Notes: generated by a model not told the origin, from the letters alone. Positions 17,810-26,484 are shown, numbered from the stretch's first letter. The stretch is 64,000 nucleotides of DNA from Symbiobacterium terraclitae (GCF_017874315.1 NZ_JAGGLG010000015.1:32818-96817), one strand, 5' to 3'. Made by a program: numbers and translations.

Positions 17810-19958
17810 CGCTGCGGCCCTCCTTTCCGCCCGTGGACTCCGACGCCGTCCCGGCGCCTCCAGCCTGCTCCCGCACGGCGCCGGCGAACCGCGCCAGTTC
17901 CACCTCGACGAAGAGCGGGCGCAGGGTCATGGGCGTGACCTCCTCCGGCCCCACGCCCTCCTCCCGGAGGAGCCGCAGCATCAGCGTGCCGCAGGTCTTG
18001 CCGCCGCAGGCGCCCATGCCGGCGCCGGTCACGGCCTTGATCTGGTTCAGGTCCCGGTAGCCCCGCCGGACCAACTCCCGCACCTCGCCCGCCCTCACGC
18101 GGTTGCAGCGGCAGAGGATGGCGTCGTCCTGCATCCGCGGCACGTACCGCTCCTCCGGCATCCCTTCCTCTGGCTGCTGGACCCGGATGCCGGCGATGCG
18201 GGTGGCGATCGCCTTGGGTGCACGGACCCGCACCAGCAGCGTCCGGTCGTTGGACTCGTGGATGCGCAGGTCCTGCACCACCGCCTCGCCCAGCTCGTGG
18301 CCGGTCGTGTCCAGCACGGTGACCATGTCGCCGGTGCGGATGGTGTCCTTCAGGAACTCGTACGGGATGGTCACGGTGGGGAAGTAGGGGTCGCGCCGGA
18401 AGTCGACCAGGGTGATGGCCAGGCCGGGGCAGTGGGCGACGCAGCGCTCGCAGCCGCCGCATCGCCGGCCCTGCTCGTTCCGCGGGGTGAACCGCGGCGT
18501 CCGGCGGATGTCCCCGGGGTCGATGCGGATCAGCCCGTGAAGGCAGGCGGCGGTGCAGGGGTTGCACGGGATCTCCTGCGTGCAGTGGAAGACCGGGAAG
18601 ACCCCCTCCTCCGCCTGCGGCGGGCACTCCGGCGTCACGGCGCCAGGCTTGCTCTTGAGGATGCCGGCCATGTGCCGCCACTCCTCCGGCACCTCGTCCA
18701 CGGGATGCCCCAGGGCCCGGGCCACTTCCCGCCCCGCGATCCGGCCGCTGAAGATGGCAGCCGAGGCCTCGGCAATCTCCTCGGCGTCCCCCGCCACGAA
18801 GGCCCGCATGCCGAACGCACGGGCCCGGCGGTAGAGTTCGTCCACCGGGTCCAGCCCGACGGCGATCAGCACCGTGTCGCACGCAAACGTCCGCTCCGTG
18901 CCCGGCACCGGCCGGAACTGCTCGTCCACCGCCGCGACGGTGACCGACTCCACCTCGTCCCGGCCGTTCGCGCGCACGATGGTGTGGCGCGTGTAGACGG
19001 GCACGCCCATGCGGACCAGCTTGTCCTTGTGGACCTTGTAGCCGCCGCACTCCGCCATGGCCTCCACCAGGCCGACGACGGTGATGCCCGCCTGCAGGGC
19101 GTGGTAACCGGCGATCAGGCCGACGTTACCGCCGCCCACGATGAAGAGCCGGCGGGCGGGCCGGATGAGGTCGCGGTTGACCAGGGTCTGGAAGGCGCCT
19201 GCGCCGTAGACGCCAGGCAGGGTATTGCCGGGGAAGACCAGGCTCTTCTCCCGGGCGCCGGTGGCCACCAGCAGGACTTCGGGCCTGACCAGCACGTACT
19301 CGTCGCCCCGGAGCACGCCCACCTTCCCGTCGCTGAAGACCGCCAGCGCCGTGCTGTTCAGCCAGACCGAGACGGACGGATGGGCGCGCACCTGCTCCTC
19401 CAGGAGCGTGGCGATGTCGATGCCCCGGCGCCCCGCCCAGACCGCCTCCACCGAGCCGAAGAAGCGGTGCGTCTGCAGGACCAGCTTGCCACCCAGCCGG
19501 TGCTTGTCGTCCACCAACAGGGTCTCGATGCCCAGCCTGCCCAGCTCCGCCGCCGCGGAGAGCCCCGCAGGTCCACCGCCGATGATCAGGACGGGCACGG
19601 CGACTTCGCGGATGGTGCCTGCCCTGGGCGGATGCGATGCCCCAGGGGGAAGCTCCGGCAGGCCGTCGAGCGGCTCCACCCGCATCCCGGGCCTGACCCG
19701 CACCATGCAGGCTTTCACCGGCCGTCCATCGGCCAGCACGAGGCATTGGGCGCACTGCCCGTTGGCGCAGAAGATGCCCTGGGGCGAGCCGTCCTTGTGG
19801 TGGTGGCCGAAGGTGCGGATGCCGTTGGCGAACAGGGCTGCGGCGATGGTCTCCCCCTCGCCGGCCGTGAGCGCCCGGCCCTGCCAGGAGAAGGGCACGG
19901 GAGCCCTCGGTGCCGTGGGAAGAATCGGGTGCGAGTCGATGCGGTAGGTCGTCGTCAT
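17802..19958 (-). CDS. Multi-cluster FAD/NAD(P) dehydrogenase large subunit (HcnAB/SoxA-like fusion)
   Basis: 718 aa, larger than the usual ~460-500 aa HcnB/OoxA subunit. Domains in order: [2Fe-2S] ferredoxin with C64, C69, C72, C84; FAD site G-G-G-P-A-G (127-132); NAD(P) site G-G-G-N-V-G (275-280); a ferredoxin-like insertion with C459, C465, C468, C472 and C500, C503, C506, C510, enough for two [4Fe-4S] clusters; and a BFD-like [2Fe-2S] end with C616, C618, C651, C656. It likely takes electrons from the adjacent small subunit and delivers them to NAD(P)+ or a ferredoxin. AAGGAGG is 14 bases before the ATG, a long spacing. Confidence 0.88.
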   Translation of the reverse strand: MTTTYRIDSHPILPTAPRAPVPFSWQGRALTAGEGETIAAALFANGIRTFGHHHKDGSPQGIFCANGQCAQCLVLADGRPVKACMVRVRPGMRVEPLDGLPELPPGASHPPRAGTIREVAVPVLIIGGGPAGLSAAAELGRLGIETLLVDDKHRLGGKLVLQTHRFFGSVEAVWAGRRGIDIATLLEEQVRAHPSVSVWLNSTALAVFSDGKVGVLRGDEYVLVRPEVLLVATGAREKSLVFPGNTLPGVYGAGAFQTLVNRDLIRPARRLFIVGGGNVGLIAGYHALQAGITVVGLVEAMAECGGYKVHKDKLVRMGVPVYTRHTIVRANGRDEVESVTVAAVDEQFRPVPGTERTFACDTVLIAVGLDPVDELYRRARAFGMRAFVAGDAEEIAEASAAIFSGRIAGREVARALGHPVDEVPEEWRHMAGILKSKPGAVTPECPPQAEEGVFPVFHCTQEIPCNPCTAACLHGLIRIDPGDIRRTPRFTPRNEQGRRCGGCERCVAHCPGLAITLVDFRRDPYFPTVTIPYEFLKDTIRTGDMVTVLDTTGHELGEAVVQDLRIHESNDRTLLVRVRAPKAIATRIAGIRVQQPEEGMPEERYVPRMQDDAILCRCNRVRAGEVRELVRRGYRDLNQIKAVTGAGMGACGGKTCGTLMLRLLREEGVGPEEVTPMTLRPLFVEVELARFAGAVREQAGGAGTASESTGGKEGRSDA

Positions 19959-20188
19959 CGGTGTCCACCGTGCCTCCTTCCAGAATCCGCCTCGTCAAAG
20001 CCATCGTAACACCCTGATTTGTGGCACGAAAGCAGGCACTTCGGCCTATTCGCAACGAACCGCCCTGCGGCGGGGCCGCAAGGCGGTCGATACCGTATGG
20101 CAGGGACGGCTCACACCGAAAGGCGCCGGATCGCACTTGGGAAGGGTAGGCTGGAGCGGGAATGCATGCCCGAACCCACGGTCAGTGC

Positions 20189-21280
20189 TCACACAGGGAA
20201 AGTCAGCTGTACTGAGCGAAGGCGCGGGTGCTGCAGCAGCTGGTCCAGCTCCTCGACGGAGCGCCGGTCCTCGGGGAGGATGGTCAGCACCCGGTACTCC
20301 AGCCCGGCCTCGGCCCGGATCGCCTGCGCCATGTCGTCGGGCACCAGGCGGGCACAGTGCTCCCGGACCCAGGCGTCGGCCGGGATGTCGCCCGCGTCCA
20401 CGAAGGGGTAGAGGTCGCCGAGGAAGGCGCTCACCACCTCGCGGGCCTCGCGCAGCTGCGCCTCCAGGGCCGCCTTCTGCTCCGGGTCGTCGAGCTGGGC
20501 CGCCAGCTGTCGCTCCCGGGCGGCGAAGATCGCAGGCCACTCCTGCTCCAGGAACCGACGGGGCACCAGGTACTGCCCGTTCCACTCCAGCCCCTTCTCG
20601 GCCAGGAGCGAGTCCAGGTCGTCCTTGGCCCGGCTGACCACGTCCAGCCGGCAGAGGGTCACGTCCATGGGCCGCAGCCGGACGCCGCCCATGGCCAGCA
20701 CCCCGAAGTCCTTGGGGTCGAGGCGGCGGCTGCGCCGGGTGCCACGGGCGCTGACGCGCACGAAGGCCCCGAGCCGGGAGAGCTCGGCGCCGACCCGGTA
20801 GGCGTCCCGCCGCAGCGCGACCCTGTCCTCCAGGGCCAGCCACTCCTGCGGCGAGAGGCGGCGCGCCGACTCCCACCACGCCAGGACGTCCGCCAGCACC
20901 GGGCCGGAATCGTCCAGCACCACCCCGTACTGGCGGGAGCCCTCCAGCCCCTCGGGCGTCAGGGGGCCGCTCCCCAGCACGGCGCTCCCCCCGGCGGCTG
21001 CGTAGACGCAGGCGCCGAGGTCGGTCAGCCAGCGCACCTCGCAGCCCGGCAGCCGCTTCAGGCGCTTGAGGGCGGCGAGCTCGACCCGCCCCTCGCCGAT
21101 GGCCTGGTGCGACAGGTCGGTCAGCACCATCACCTCGCCCCCCTCCCGCTCCAGGTGGGGAAGCAGGGGGCGCAGGGCCTCGAGATGCAGGGCGGGAGAG
21201 ACGAGCCAGAGCTGCCGCCACGGGCCTTGCACCAGCTCCAGCAGCGCGGTGCGCAGGAATGAGACCGGTCGGCCTGCCAT
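20189..21280 (-). CDS. Phospholipase-D-fold protein with degenerate HKD motif, paired with a DNA methyltransferase
   Basis: 363 aa. The N-terminal ~150 residues follow the PLD/helicase-associated nuclease pattern (V-M-V-L-T-D-L-S, then ...A-V-L-G-S-G-P-L-T at 101-108), but the catalytic H-x-K position reads G-A-C-V-Y-A (89-94), so nuclease activity by this site is unlikely. The middle and C-terminal parts (S-R-A-K-D-D-L-D..., helical) are unrecognised. It lies 20 bases after a DNA methyltransferase, suggesting a restriction or target-recognition partner. ATG 21280 has GGTGG upstream, while GTG 21289 abuts the site. Confidence 0.6.
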   Translation of the reverse strand: MAGRPVSFLRTALLELVQGPWRQLWLVSPALHLEALRPLLPHLEREGGEVMVLTDLSHQAIGEGRVELAALKRLKRLPGCEVRWLTDLGACVYAAAGGSAVLGSGPLTPEGLEGSRQYGVVLDDSGPVLADVLAWWESARRLSPQEWLALEDRVALRRDAYRVGAELSRLGAFVRVSARGTRRSRRLDPKDFGVLAMGGVRLRPMDVTLCRLDVVSRAKDDLDSLLAEKGLEWNGQYLVPRRFLEQEWPAIFAARERQLAAQLDDPEQKAALEAQLREAREVVSAFLGDLYPFVDAGDIPADAWVREHCARLVPDDMAQAIRAEAGLEYRVLTILPEDRRSVEELDQLLQHPRLRSVQLTFPV

Positions 21281-21300
21281 CAGCTCCACCCCTTCTGCGG

Positions 21301-22086
21301 CTAGGCGCCCGCCGCGCCCGTGGCCCTCCTGGCCCCGTGGTCAGCGGCGCCTTCCAGCAGCGCGCGCATGTTCCTTTCCGCCAGCTGGCAGTACCCCGGG
21401 TCCAGATCGACGCCGATCCAGCGCCGGCCCAGCAGTGCGGCCGCCTGGCACGTGGTGCCGCTGCCGTTGAACGGATCCAGCACCAGGTCACCCTTATAAG
21501 TGTATAGCTTGATCAGCCGGCTCGGCAACTCCAGGGGGAAGGGCGCAGGGTGGCCCACCTTCCTGGCCGAGACGGTAGGGAACTCCCAGACCGACTTGGT
21601 GTAGGTGACGAACTCCTCGGGGACCAGGTCTGTCTCGCCCCGGTGGCCCATGCGCCAGTCGCCCTTGGAGAAGACCAGGATGTACTCGTGCAGGTCGCGC
21701 AGGGTGGGGTTGGACGGGCTGCACCAGGAGCCCCAGGCCGTGGACACGCCCACGGAGGCGCCCTTGTTCCAGATGATCTCGCCCCGCATGTTGAAGCCCA
21801 GCCGGTTCATCTGCAGCGTGATGTACGCGTGCAGCGGCAGGTAGGGCTTCCTGTCGACCCCGGCGACGTTGATGGCGATGCGGCCGCCGGGCGCCATGAC
21901 CCGGTAGCACTCGCGCCAGACAGCCTCCAGCATGGCGAGGTACTCGTCCATGGAGAGGCTGTCGTCGTGGGTGGCGTACTTGATCCCCACGTTGTAGGGG
22001 GGTGAGGTCACCACCAGGTCCACCACCCCGTCGGGGATGAAGCTCATGTCCCGGGCATCGGCATTGTAGATGCGGTTGGCGTACAT
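21301..22086 (-). CDS. Beta-class N4-cytosine/N6-adenine DNA methyltransferase
   Basis: 261 aa. Motif IV T-S-P-P-Y-N (27-32) lies N-terminal and motif I D-P-F-N-G-S-G-T-T (204-212) C-terminal, with the recognition region between, which is the beta-class order. It transfers methyl from SAM to the exocyclic amine of C or A in a short DNA site. GGAGG eight bases before ATG 22086. It is first of a two-gene unit with the PLD-fold gene. It could be a type II modification enzyme or a solitary methyltransferase. Confidence 0.93.
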   Translation of the reverse strand: MYANRIYNADARDMSFIPDGVVDLVVTSPPYNVGIKYATHDDSLSMDEYLAMLEAVWRECYRVMAPGGRIAINVAGVDRKPYLPLHAYITLQMNRLGFNMRGEIIWNKGASVGVSTAWGSWCSPSNPTLRDLHEYILVFSKGDWRMGHRGETDLVPEEFVTYTKSVWEFPTVSARKVGHPAPFPLELPSRLIKLYTYKGDLVLDPFNGSGTTCQAAALLGRRWIGVDLDPGYCQLAERNMRALLEGAADHGARRATGAAGA

Positions 22087-22171
22087 GCGTCTGGCCTCCA
22101 GTCATCCTCCGACCGCCGCGGTCGGGGCTTACGTGCAATGGCAACGCCTGCAATGGTCATGTTTGGTTTTA

Positions 22172-22191
22172 TTTCGCGCCGGGGCGCGAAA
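22172..22191. promoter_or_regulatory. Perfect palindrome upstream of the methyltransferase
   Basis: TTTCGCGCC-GG-GGCGCGAAA, 9-bp arms, 86 bases before the methyltransferase start, in an AT-richer patch. Could be an operator or an attenuator hairpin. Confidence 0.4.
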
Positions 22192-22302
22192 ATCCTCCTA
22201 ACCATTGGCGCGACCTTATTCAATTTGGATTCCATCCCATTGTTACGCGCGCAAGTCCATGTGCGGCACCGCCCCAGGAGAGTATAGGCCGCGGTGCGCG
22301 CG

Positions 22303-22336
22303 AAAAAACCGGCCGGGGGAGCGCTCCCCCGGCCGG
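22303..22336 (-). terminator. Strong intrinsic terminator of pduL
   Basis: Perfect 28-base palindrome (22309-22336) followed on the minus strand by six T residues, just after the pduL stop at 22351. Confidence 0.9.
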
Positions 22337-22350
22337 AAGGTTCCGTGCGG

Positions 22351-22929
22351 TTACAGCAGGATCTCGCCGATGTCGCCGTCCTTGATGCCGGCGGCGTTGG
22401 CCTCGTCGGTGTCGATGTGCATCTCGAGGGCCATGTCGTCCCGCACCCGGACGATCACGTCGTCGAAGGTGAGCGGGCGGCCGCCGTTGGTCTTCACCCG
22501 GACCACCTGGCGGTCGGTGACGCCGTACTTGGCGGCGTCGGCGGGCGTCATGTGGATGTGGCGGGCGGCCACGATCACGCCCTCGGTCAGCTCCACGCGG
22601 CCCTTGGGACCCTCGAGGATGACCCCCGGCGTCCCGGCGATGTTGCCGCTCAGGCGCACGACGGCGGGAATCCCCAGGGTGCGGGCGTCGGTGGCGGAGA
22701 TCTCGACCTGCGAGGCGCCGCGGGCCGGGCCGAGCACCCGGACCTTCGGGAAGGAGCCCTTGGGCCCGATGACCGCCACGGTCTCCTCGGCGGCGAACTG
22801 GCCGGGCTGCATCAGTTCCTTCTTCACGGTGAGCTGGTACCCGGGGCCGAAGAGCGCCTCGACGTGCGCCGGGCTGAGGTGTACGTGACGGGCGCTGACG
22901 TTGATGATCACGGTACGTGCTTCGGACAT
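22351..22929 (-). CDS. pduL: PduL-type phosphate acyltransferase
   Basis: 192 aa. It interconverts acyl-CoA and acyl-phosphate (acetyl or propionyl) without homology to Pta. The two His-containing metal-site repeats are clear: V-S-A-R-H-V-H-L-S and A-A-R-H-I-H-M-T-P, with Q-P-G-Q-F-A, Q-V-E-I-S-A-T-D-A and L-E-M-H-I-D-T-D-E-A-N-A. There is no N-terminal encapsulation helix, and no microcompartment shell genes are present, so it is a cytosolic Pta substitute. Confidence 0.93.
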   Translation of the reverse strand: MSEARTVIINVSARHVHLSPAHVEALFGPGYQLTVKKELMQPGQFAAEETVAVIGPKGSFPKVRVLGPARGASQVEISATDARTLGIPAVVRLSGNIAGTPGVILEGPKGRVELTEGVIVAARHIHMTPADAAKYGVTDRQVVRVKTNGGRPLTFDDVIVRVRDDMALEMHIDTDEANAAGIKDGDIGEILL

Positions 22930-23057
22930 GTCGCTTTGTCTACCTCCTGTGAACGCGGCTCCTGCGCTGTTGGGTTCCTGCGCCGGCCCTCAGCCTCTCG
23001 GGGTCGGCTGGTCAAACCTTAATGTCATTCGCCTTCACCCGGCTGTTTCCTGCCTCA

Positions 23058-24503
23058 TCAGGTTTCCCCGACGATCAGTTCCTCCACCCGGGCGCTGTGG
23101 TCCTTGGGCGCCAGCACGAAGAGGACGTCGCCCGCCAGCAGCTTGGTGTGACCCCGCGGGGCCACCACGCGGCCGTCCCGGTAGATGGCGCTCACGGTGC
23201 ACAGCTCGGGCAGGGCCAGCTCCGCGAGCCGCATCCCGGTGGCGCGGGAGGACTCGTTCAGCTCCACCTCCAGCATGTCGGCGTTCAGCCGCTCCATCGT
23301 CATCAGCTCGAGGCGCACCGGGCGAGGCGGCTCGCCCCTCAACAGCTGGCCGAGCTTGTCCGCCAGCCAGGAGATCGTCGATCCCTGCAGCGTGGCCGAG
23401 ACCAGCACGACGAAGAAGACCACGTGGAAGATCATCCCGCTGTTGGGCACCCCGGCCACCATCGGATAGGTGCCCAGGATAACGGGCACCGCACCGCGCA
23501 GACCCGACCAGGCGAGCACCACGAACTCCCGCAGCGTGAAGCGCTGCCCCAGGGTGCAGAGCCAGACGGCCAGGGGCCGGGCGACGAGGATCTGCCCCGC
23601 CGCGATGGCCAGGGCCGGCACCGCAATCGGGCCCATCTGCGACGGGAACACGAGCAGGCCGAGCACGGTGAACATCACGATCTGGGCGAGCCAGGCCATG
23701 CCGTCGTGGAAGCGGAAGACCGACTGGCGGTAGGGGATCTCCAGCGTGGCCAGGTAGATGCCCAGGATGTAGACGGCCAGGTAGCCGCTGCCGTTGGCCA
23801 GCGACACCAGCGCGAAGACCGTGAACGCCACGCCGGTGAGGAGGATCGGGTACAGGCCGGCCGCCTGGAAGCGGATGCGCGGCAACAGCTTCTTCATGAT
23901 CCAACCGGCCACCAGGCCCCCGACGACGCCCAGCCCCATCTGCCATACCAGGAAGCCGACGGCCCACAGGGTGGTCGGCGGCCCCTGGGTGATCCACATG
24001 ATCATGATGGTCGTGAGGAAGATCGCCATCGGGTCGTTCAGGCCCGACTCGGCCTCCAGCGTGTACTTCAGGCGGGCCCTGAGGTCGGACGTGCCAATGA
24101 CGGCGAAGGTGGCCGCGGCGTCTGTGGACCCGACGATGGCGCCGATCAGGAGGGCCATGGTCCAGTGGATGTCCAGCACCCACCAGGCGATCAGCCCTGT
24201 CAGCCCGCTGGTGAGGAGCACCCCGACCGTGGCAAGGATTGAGGAGGGGACGATGACCTTGCGCACGTGCTTCCACTCGGTCTCGAGACCGCCCTGGAAG
24301 AGGATCTCCACCAGTGCAATGGTACCGATCAACTGCGCCGCCTCTGCGTTGTCGAAGTAGATCCATCCGGAGATATCGCTGCCCAGGATCATACCCGCCC
24401 CGATGAAGAGCACCAGCGCGGGCACACCGATGCGGTCGGCCAGCTGTGAGGCCACCACCCCGATTACGAGTGCTACACCCAGGATGAGTGCAACCATGAA
24501 CAT
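23058..24503 (-). CDS. Monovalent cation:proton antiporter, CPA1 NhaP/CvrA type with TrkA-C domain
   Basis: 481 aa. About twelve membrane helices with A-E-S-G-L-N-D-P and G-S-T-D-A-A-A-T-F transport motifs, and S-G-L-R-G-A-V-P. Residues ~395-481 form a cytoplasmic RCK_C/TrkA-C ligand-binding domain. Exchanges K+ or Na+ for H+. ATG 24503 is 21 bases from the GAGGAGGG site (24525-24532). A noncanonical ATA at 24518 has ideal spacing and would add five residues (xDQAA), matching the usual family N-terminus length. Confidence 0.92.
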   Translation of the reverse strand: MFMVALILGVALVIGVVASQLADRIGVPALVLFIGAGMILGSDISGWIYFDNAEAAQLIGTIALVEILFQGGLETEWKHVRKVIVPSSILATVGVLLTSGLTGLIAWWVLDIHWTMALLIGAIVGSTDAAATFAVIGTSDLRARLKYTLEAESGLNDPMAIFLTTIMIMWITQGPPTTLWAVGFLVWQMGLGVVGGLVAGWIMKKLLPRIRFQAAGLYPILLTGVAFTVFALVSLANGSGYLAVYILGIYLATLEIPYRQSVFRFHDGMAWLAQIVMFTVLGLLVFPSQMGPIAVPALAIAAGQILVARPLAVWLCTLGQRFTLREFVVLAWSGLRGAVPVILGTYPMVAGVPNSGMIFHVVFFVVLVSATLQGSTISWLADKLGQLLRGEPPRPVRLELMTMERLNADMLEVELNESSRATGMRLAELALPELCTVSAIYRDGRVVAPRGHTKLLAGDVLFVLAPKDHSARVEELIVGET

Positions 24504-24557
24504 TGCTGCTTGGTCTATGGCAATCCCTCCTCAGTCAGAATGGCGCAGTATATTAAT

Positions 24558-24587
24558 AGTATGACAGAAAATGGCGGAGAGGGTCAA
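24558..24587 (-). promoter_or_regulatory. Promoter of the antiporter gene
   Basis: TTGACC, 18 bases, CATACT on the minus strand, 55 bases before the antiporter start. Confidence 0.6.
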
Positions 24588-24597
24588 CATAAAACCA

Positions 24598-24624
24598 AGG
24601 CAGGGCCGCCTCCGGCGCCTGCCT
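24598..24624 (-). terminator. Terminator of the sigma/anti-sigma operon
   Basis: AGGCAGG-GCCG/CGGCGCCTGCCT stem with one bulge, then TTGGTTTTATG on the minus strand, just after the stop at 24643. Confidence 0.7.
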
Positions 24625-24642
24625 CGGACACTTGCAGTGACG

Positions 24643-25776
24643 TCAACGTTTCAGGGCGGGCACGTAGCGTGCCACGGGGGCTCCCTCTGCATCCGTTCCG
24701 AACAGCCGCCACACCGGCTGCAGGTAGACCGTCTCCTCACCGACGCTGCGCACCCAGACGAGGTCCGCCCGTTGGAAGCTGCCCCCACGCTTCTCCGCCA
24801 GGGCCAGGGCCTCCTGCTCACTAATATAGTCGGTGTAAGTGGCGTGGGTGGTTACGCCCGACGCGACGTAGGCCTTCGCGCGCACGACCGTGCCGCTGAA
24901 GCTGACGCCGATCTCCGTGCGGGCGTTGACGACCGGCCTGCCCTCGACGCGCTCGGTGTACACCACCGTGTAGCCGTCGGCTCCGGCCGTGATGTCGGGC
25001 TGGCTGTGAACCGGCAGCAGCGCCTGGTCCAGGAAACGCCGGGCAGCCTGTCCCGCCGCCTGCGCCTCCACCCGCGGTCCGGCCGCCCGGGCAGGGGTCG
25101 CGTCGGCGTACTGCACGGTGCCGTCGGTCGTCATCGTCAGCGTCCGCTCGCCCTCGGAGATGGCCCAGCCCTGCTCCGTGCGGCGGCTCTCGCCGCGGAA
25201 CCCCAGCCGGCCGGCCATCGCCCGGAACTCCGCCTCGCCGGGGCGGGCCGTCAGCCGCATGAGCTGCAGACCGCCCGCCGGGGCGCTGGCCACGGGCGCC
25301 TCCAGCGCGGCCGTGACGGCCGCGCCCCGTTCATCGGCCAGCGTGACGGCCGGCAGGTCCGCGGGCAGCGACACCAGGTACGACGTCGGCGGGCCGTTCT
25401 CGGAGGGCTGCACGCCCGTGGAAGCCGGATCCCCGGCCGGGGGCGCGGGCTGAGGCTCGGCCACCAGGCCGGTGCCGGGCTGCTGGATGCCGGCGGGCGG
25501 CTGCCACAGGCTGAGCCCCAGCGCGAGCGCGGCGACTGCCGCCGCCACGGCGATGCCGGACCCCATGAAGGCCGGGCGCCGGTACCAGGACCGCTGCTGC
25601 TTGCGGGCGGCGAGCAGCAGGTCGCGCCGCAGCGCCTCCCTGAACTCGGGCCGGTAGGGCACGGGGCGCTCCAGGCCGCGCGCGAGCCGGCGGGCCGTCG
25701 CCTCCAGCGCAAGGCGCTCGGCGCGGTCGGCTGCCTGTTCAGCGATCAGTTCGGTGATGTCTGCATAGCGGCTCAT
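24643..25776 (-). CDS. Single-pass membrane protein, candidate anti-sigma factor
   Basis: 377 aa. The first ~65 residues are helical and charged and precede one membrane helix (M-G-S-G-I-A-V-A-A-A-V-A-A-L-A-L-G-L). A Pro-rich linker and a ~230-residue extracytoplasmic region with YycI/PepSY-like strands follow (Y-T-V-V-Y-T-E-R-V-E-G-R-P-V-V). The gene overlaps the ECF sigma gene by 4 bases. By position it should sequester the sigma factor until an envelope signal arrives. There is no zinc-binding H-xxx-C-xx-C anti-sigma motif, so the contact mode is unclear. Confidence 0.75.
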   Translation of the reverse strand: MSRYADITELIAEQAADRAERLALEATARRLARGLERPVPYRPEFREALRRDLLLAARKQQRSWYRRPAFMGSGIAVAAAVAALALGLSLWQPPAGIQQPGTGLVAEPQPAPPAGDPASTGVQPSENGPPTSYLVSLPADLPAVTLADERGAAVTAALEAPVASAPAGGLQLMRLTARPGEAEFRAMAGRLGFRGESRRTEQGWAISEGERTLTMTTDGTVQYADATPARAAGPRVEAQAAGQAARRFLDQALLPVHSQPDITAGADGYTVVYTERVEGRPVVNARTEIGVSFSGTVVRAKAYVASGVTTHATYTDYISEQEALALAEKRGGSFQRADLVWVRSVGEETVYLQPVWRLFGTDAEGAPVARYVPALKR

Positions 25777-26357
25777 CCTCGCACCCCGCTCTCGCTCAGC
25801 TTGCTGCGCAGCGCCCCCAGCGCCCGGAAGAGCAGCGCCTTCACCGCTCCCTCGGTCTTGCCCAGCGCCGCCGCGATGTCCTTCAGCTTCATGTCGCCGG
25901 CGAAGCGCATCAGGACCACGTCCTGCTGATCCGGTGACAGCGACCGCACCGCCCGGGCGATCGCCTGCTGGTCATCCAGGGCCAGGGCGGCCTCCTCCGG
26001 CGTGTTGCCCGTGGTGGCGATGGGGAAGCCCTCTTCCAGCGGCGCCGTTGGTCGGCGAACCCGGTAGTAATCGATCACCACATTGGACGCAATTCGGTAA
26101 AGCCATGCCGCAAACGGCTGTCCGGTGTACCGGTAGCCCCGGATGTTCATAAGCGCCTTCATGAAGGTGTCGGCGGTCAGATCCTCCGCGGCCTGCCGGT
26201 CGCCGGTCTTCCGGTAGATGTACGCGTAGATGCGGTCGAAGTGGAGATCGTACAGTTCGCCGAAGGCGCCGGGATCGTCCTTCGCCCGCTCCACCAGCCG
26301 TTGCTCGTCGACGTACTCACGGCACTCCTCCGTGCGATGCGTAGGCGGTCCCTCCAA
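25773..26357 (-). CDS. ECF-family RNA polymerase sigma factor
   Basis: 194 aa from TTG 26357. Region 2 (A-F-G-E-L-Y-D-L-H-F-D-R-I-Y-A-Y-I, then D-L-T-A-D-T-F-M-K-A) and region 4 (L-S-P-D-Q-Q-D-V-V-L-M-R-F-A-G-D-M-K-L-K-D-I-A-A-A-L) are plain. It directs RNA polymerase to stress promoters. TTG 26357 follows GGAAGGTG at good spacing. An ATG at 26411 (212 aa) has no ribosome binding site. Coupled to the candidate anti-sigma gene. Confidence 0.93.
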   Translation of the reverse strand: MEGPPTHRTEECREYVDEQRLVERAKDDPGAFGELYDLHFDRIYAYIYRKTGDRQAAEDLTADTFMKALMNIRGYRYTGQPFAAWLYRIASNVVIDYYRVRRPTAPLEEGFPIATTGNTPEEAALALDDQQAIARAVRSLSPDQQDVVLMRFAGDMKLKDIAAALGKTEGAVKALLFRALGALRSKLSESGVRG

Positions 26358-26484
26358 TCGGCACCGCACCTTCCGGAAATCATTCCAGTAGAAATAACGG
26401 CGCGGATGCAAAAAGGTTACGCGGCCCTCTCACGCCATTTTCGAACCGGCTCCGGCCGGCGGGTCCGCGCAAGTCACCGTGTAC

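Noticed and set aside
16652..19958. Hydrogen cyanide synthase HcnABC
   Set aside because: Domain content is similar but the large subunit has extra cluster domains, and the family mostly oxidises other amino acids.
20189..22086. DISARM defence system (PLD protein plus methyltransferase)
   Set aside because: No DrmA/DrmB helicase genes nearby and the PLD catalytic residues are missing.
22044..22235. 63-residue minus-strand frame upstream of the methyltransferase as a controller protein
   Set aside because: No helix-turn-helix pattern, no ribosome binding site for its first ATG, and it overlaps the methyltransferase start in another frame.
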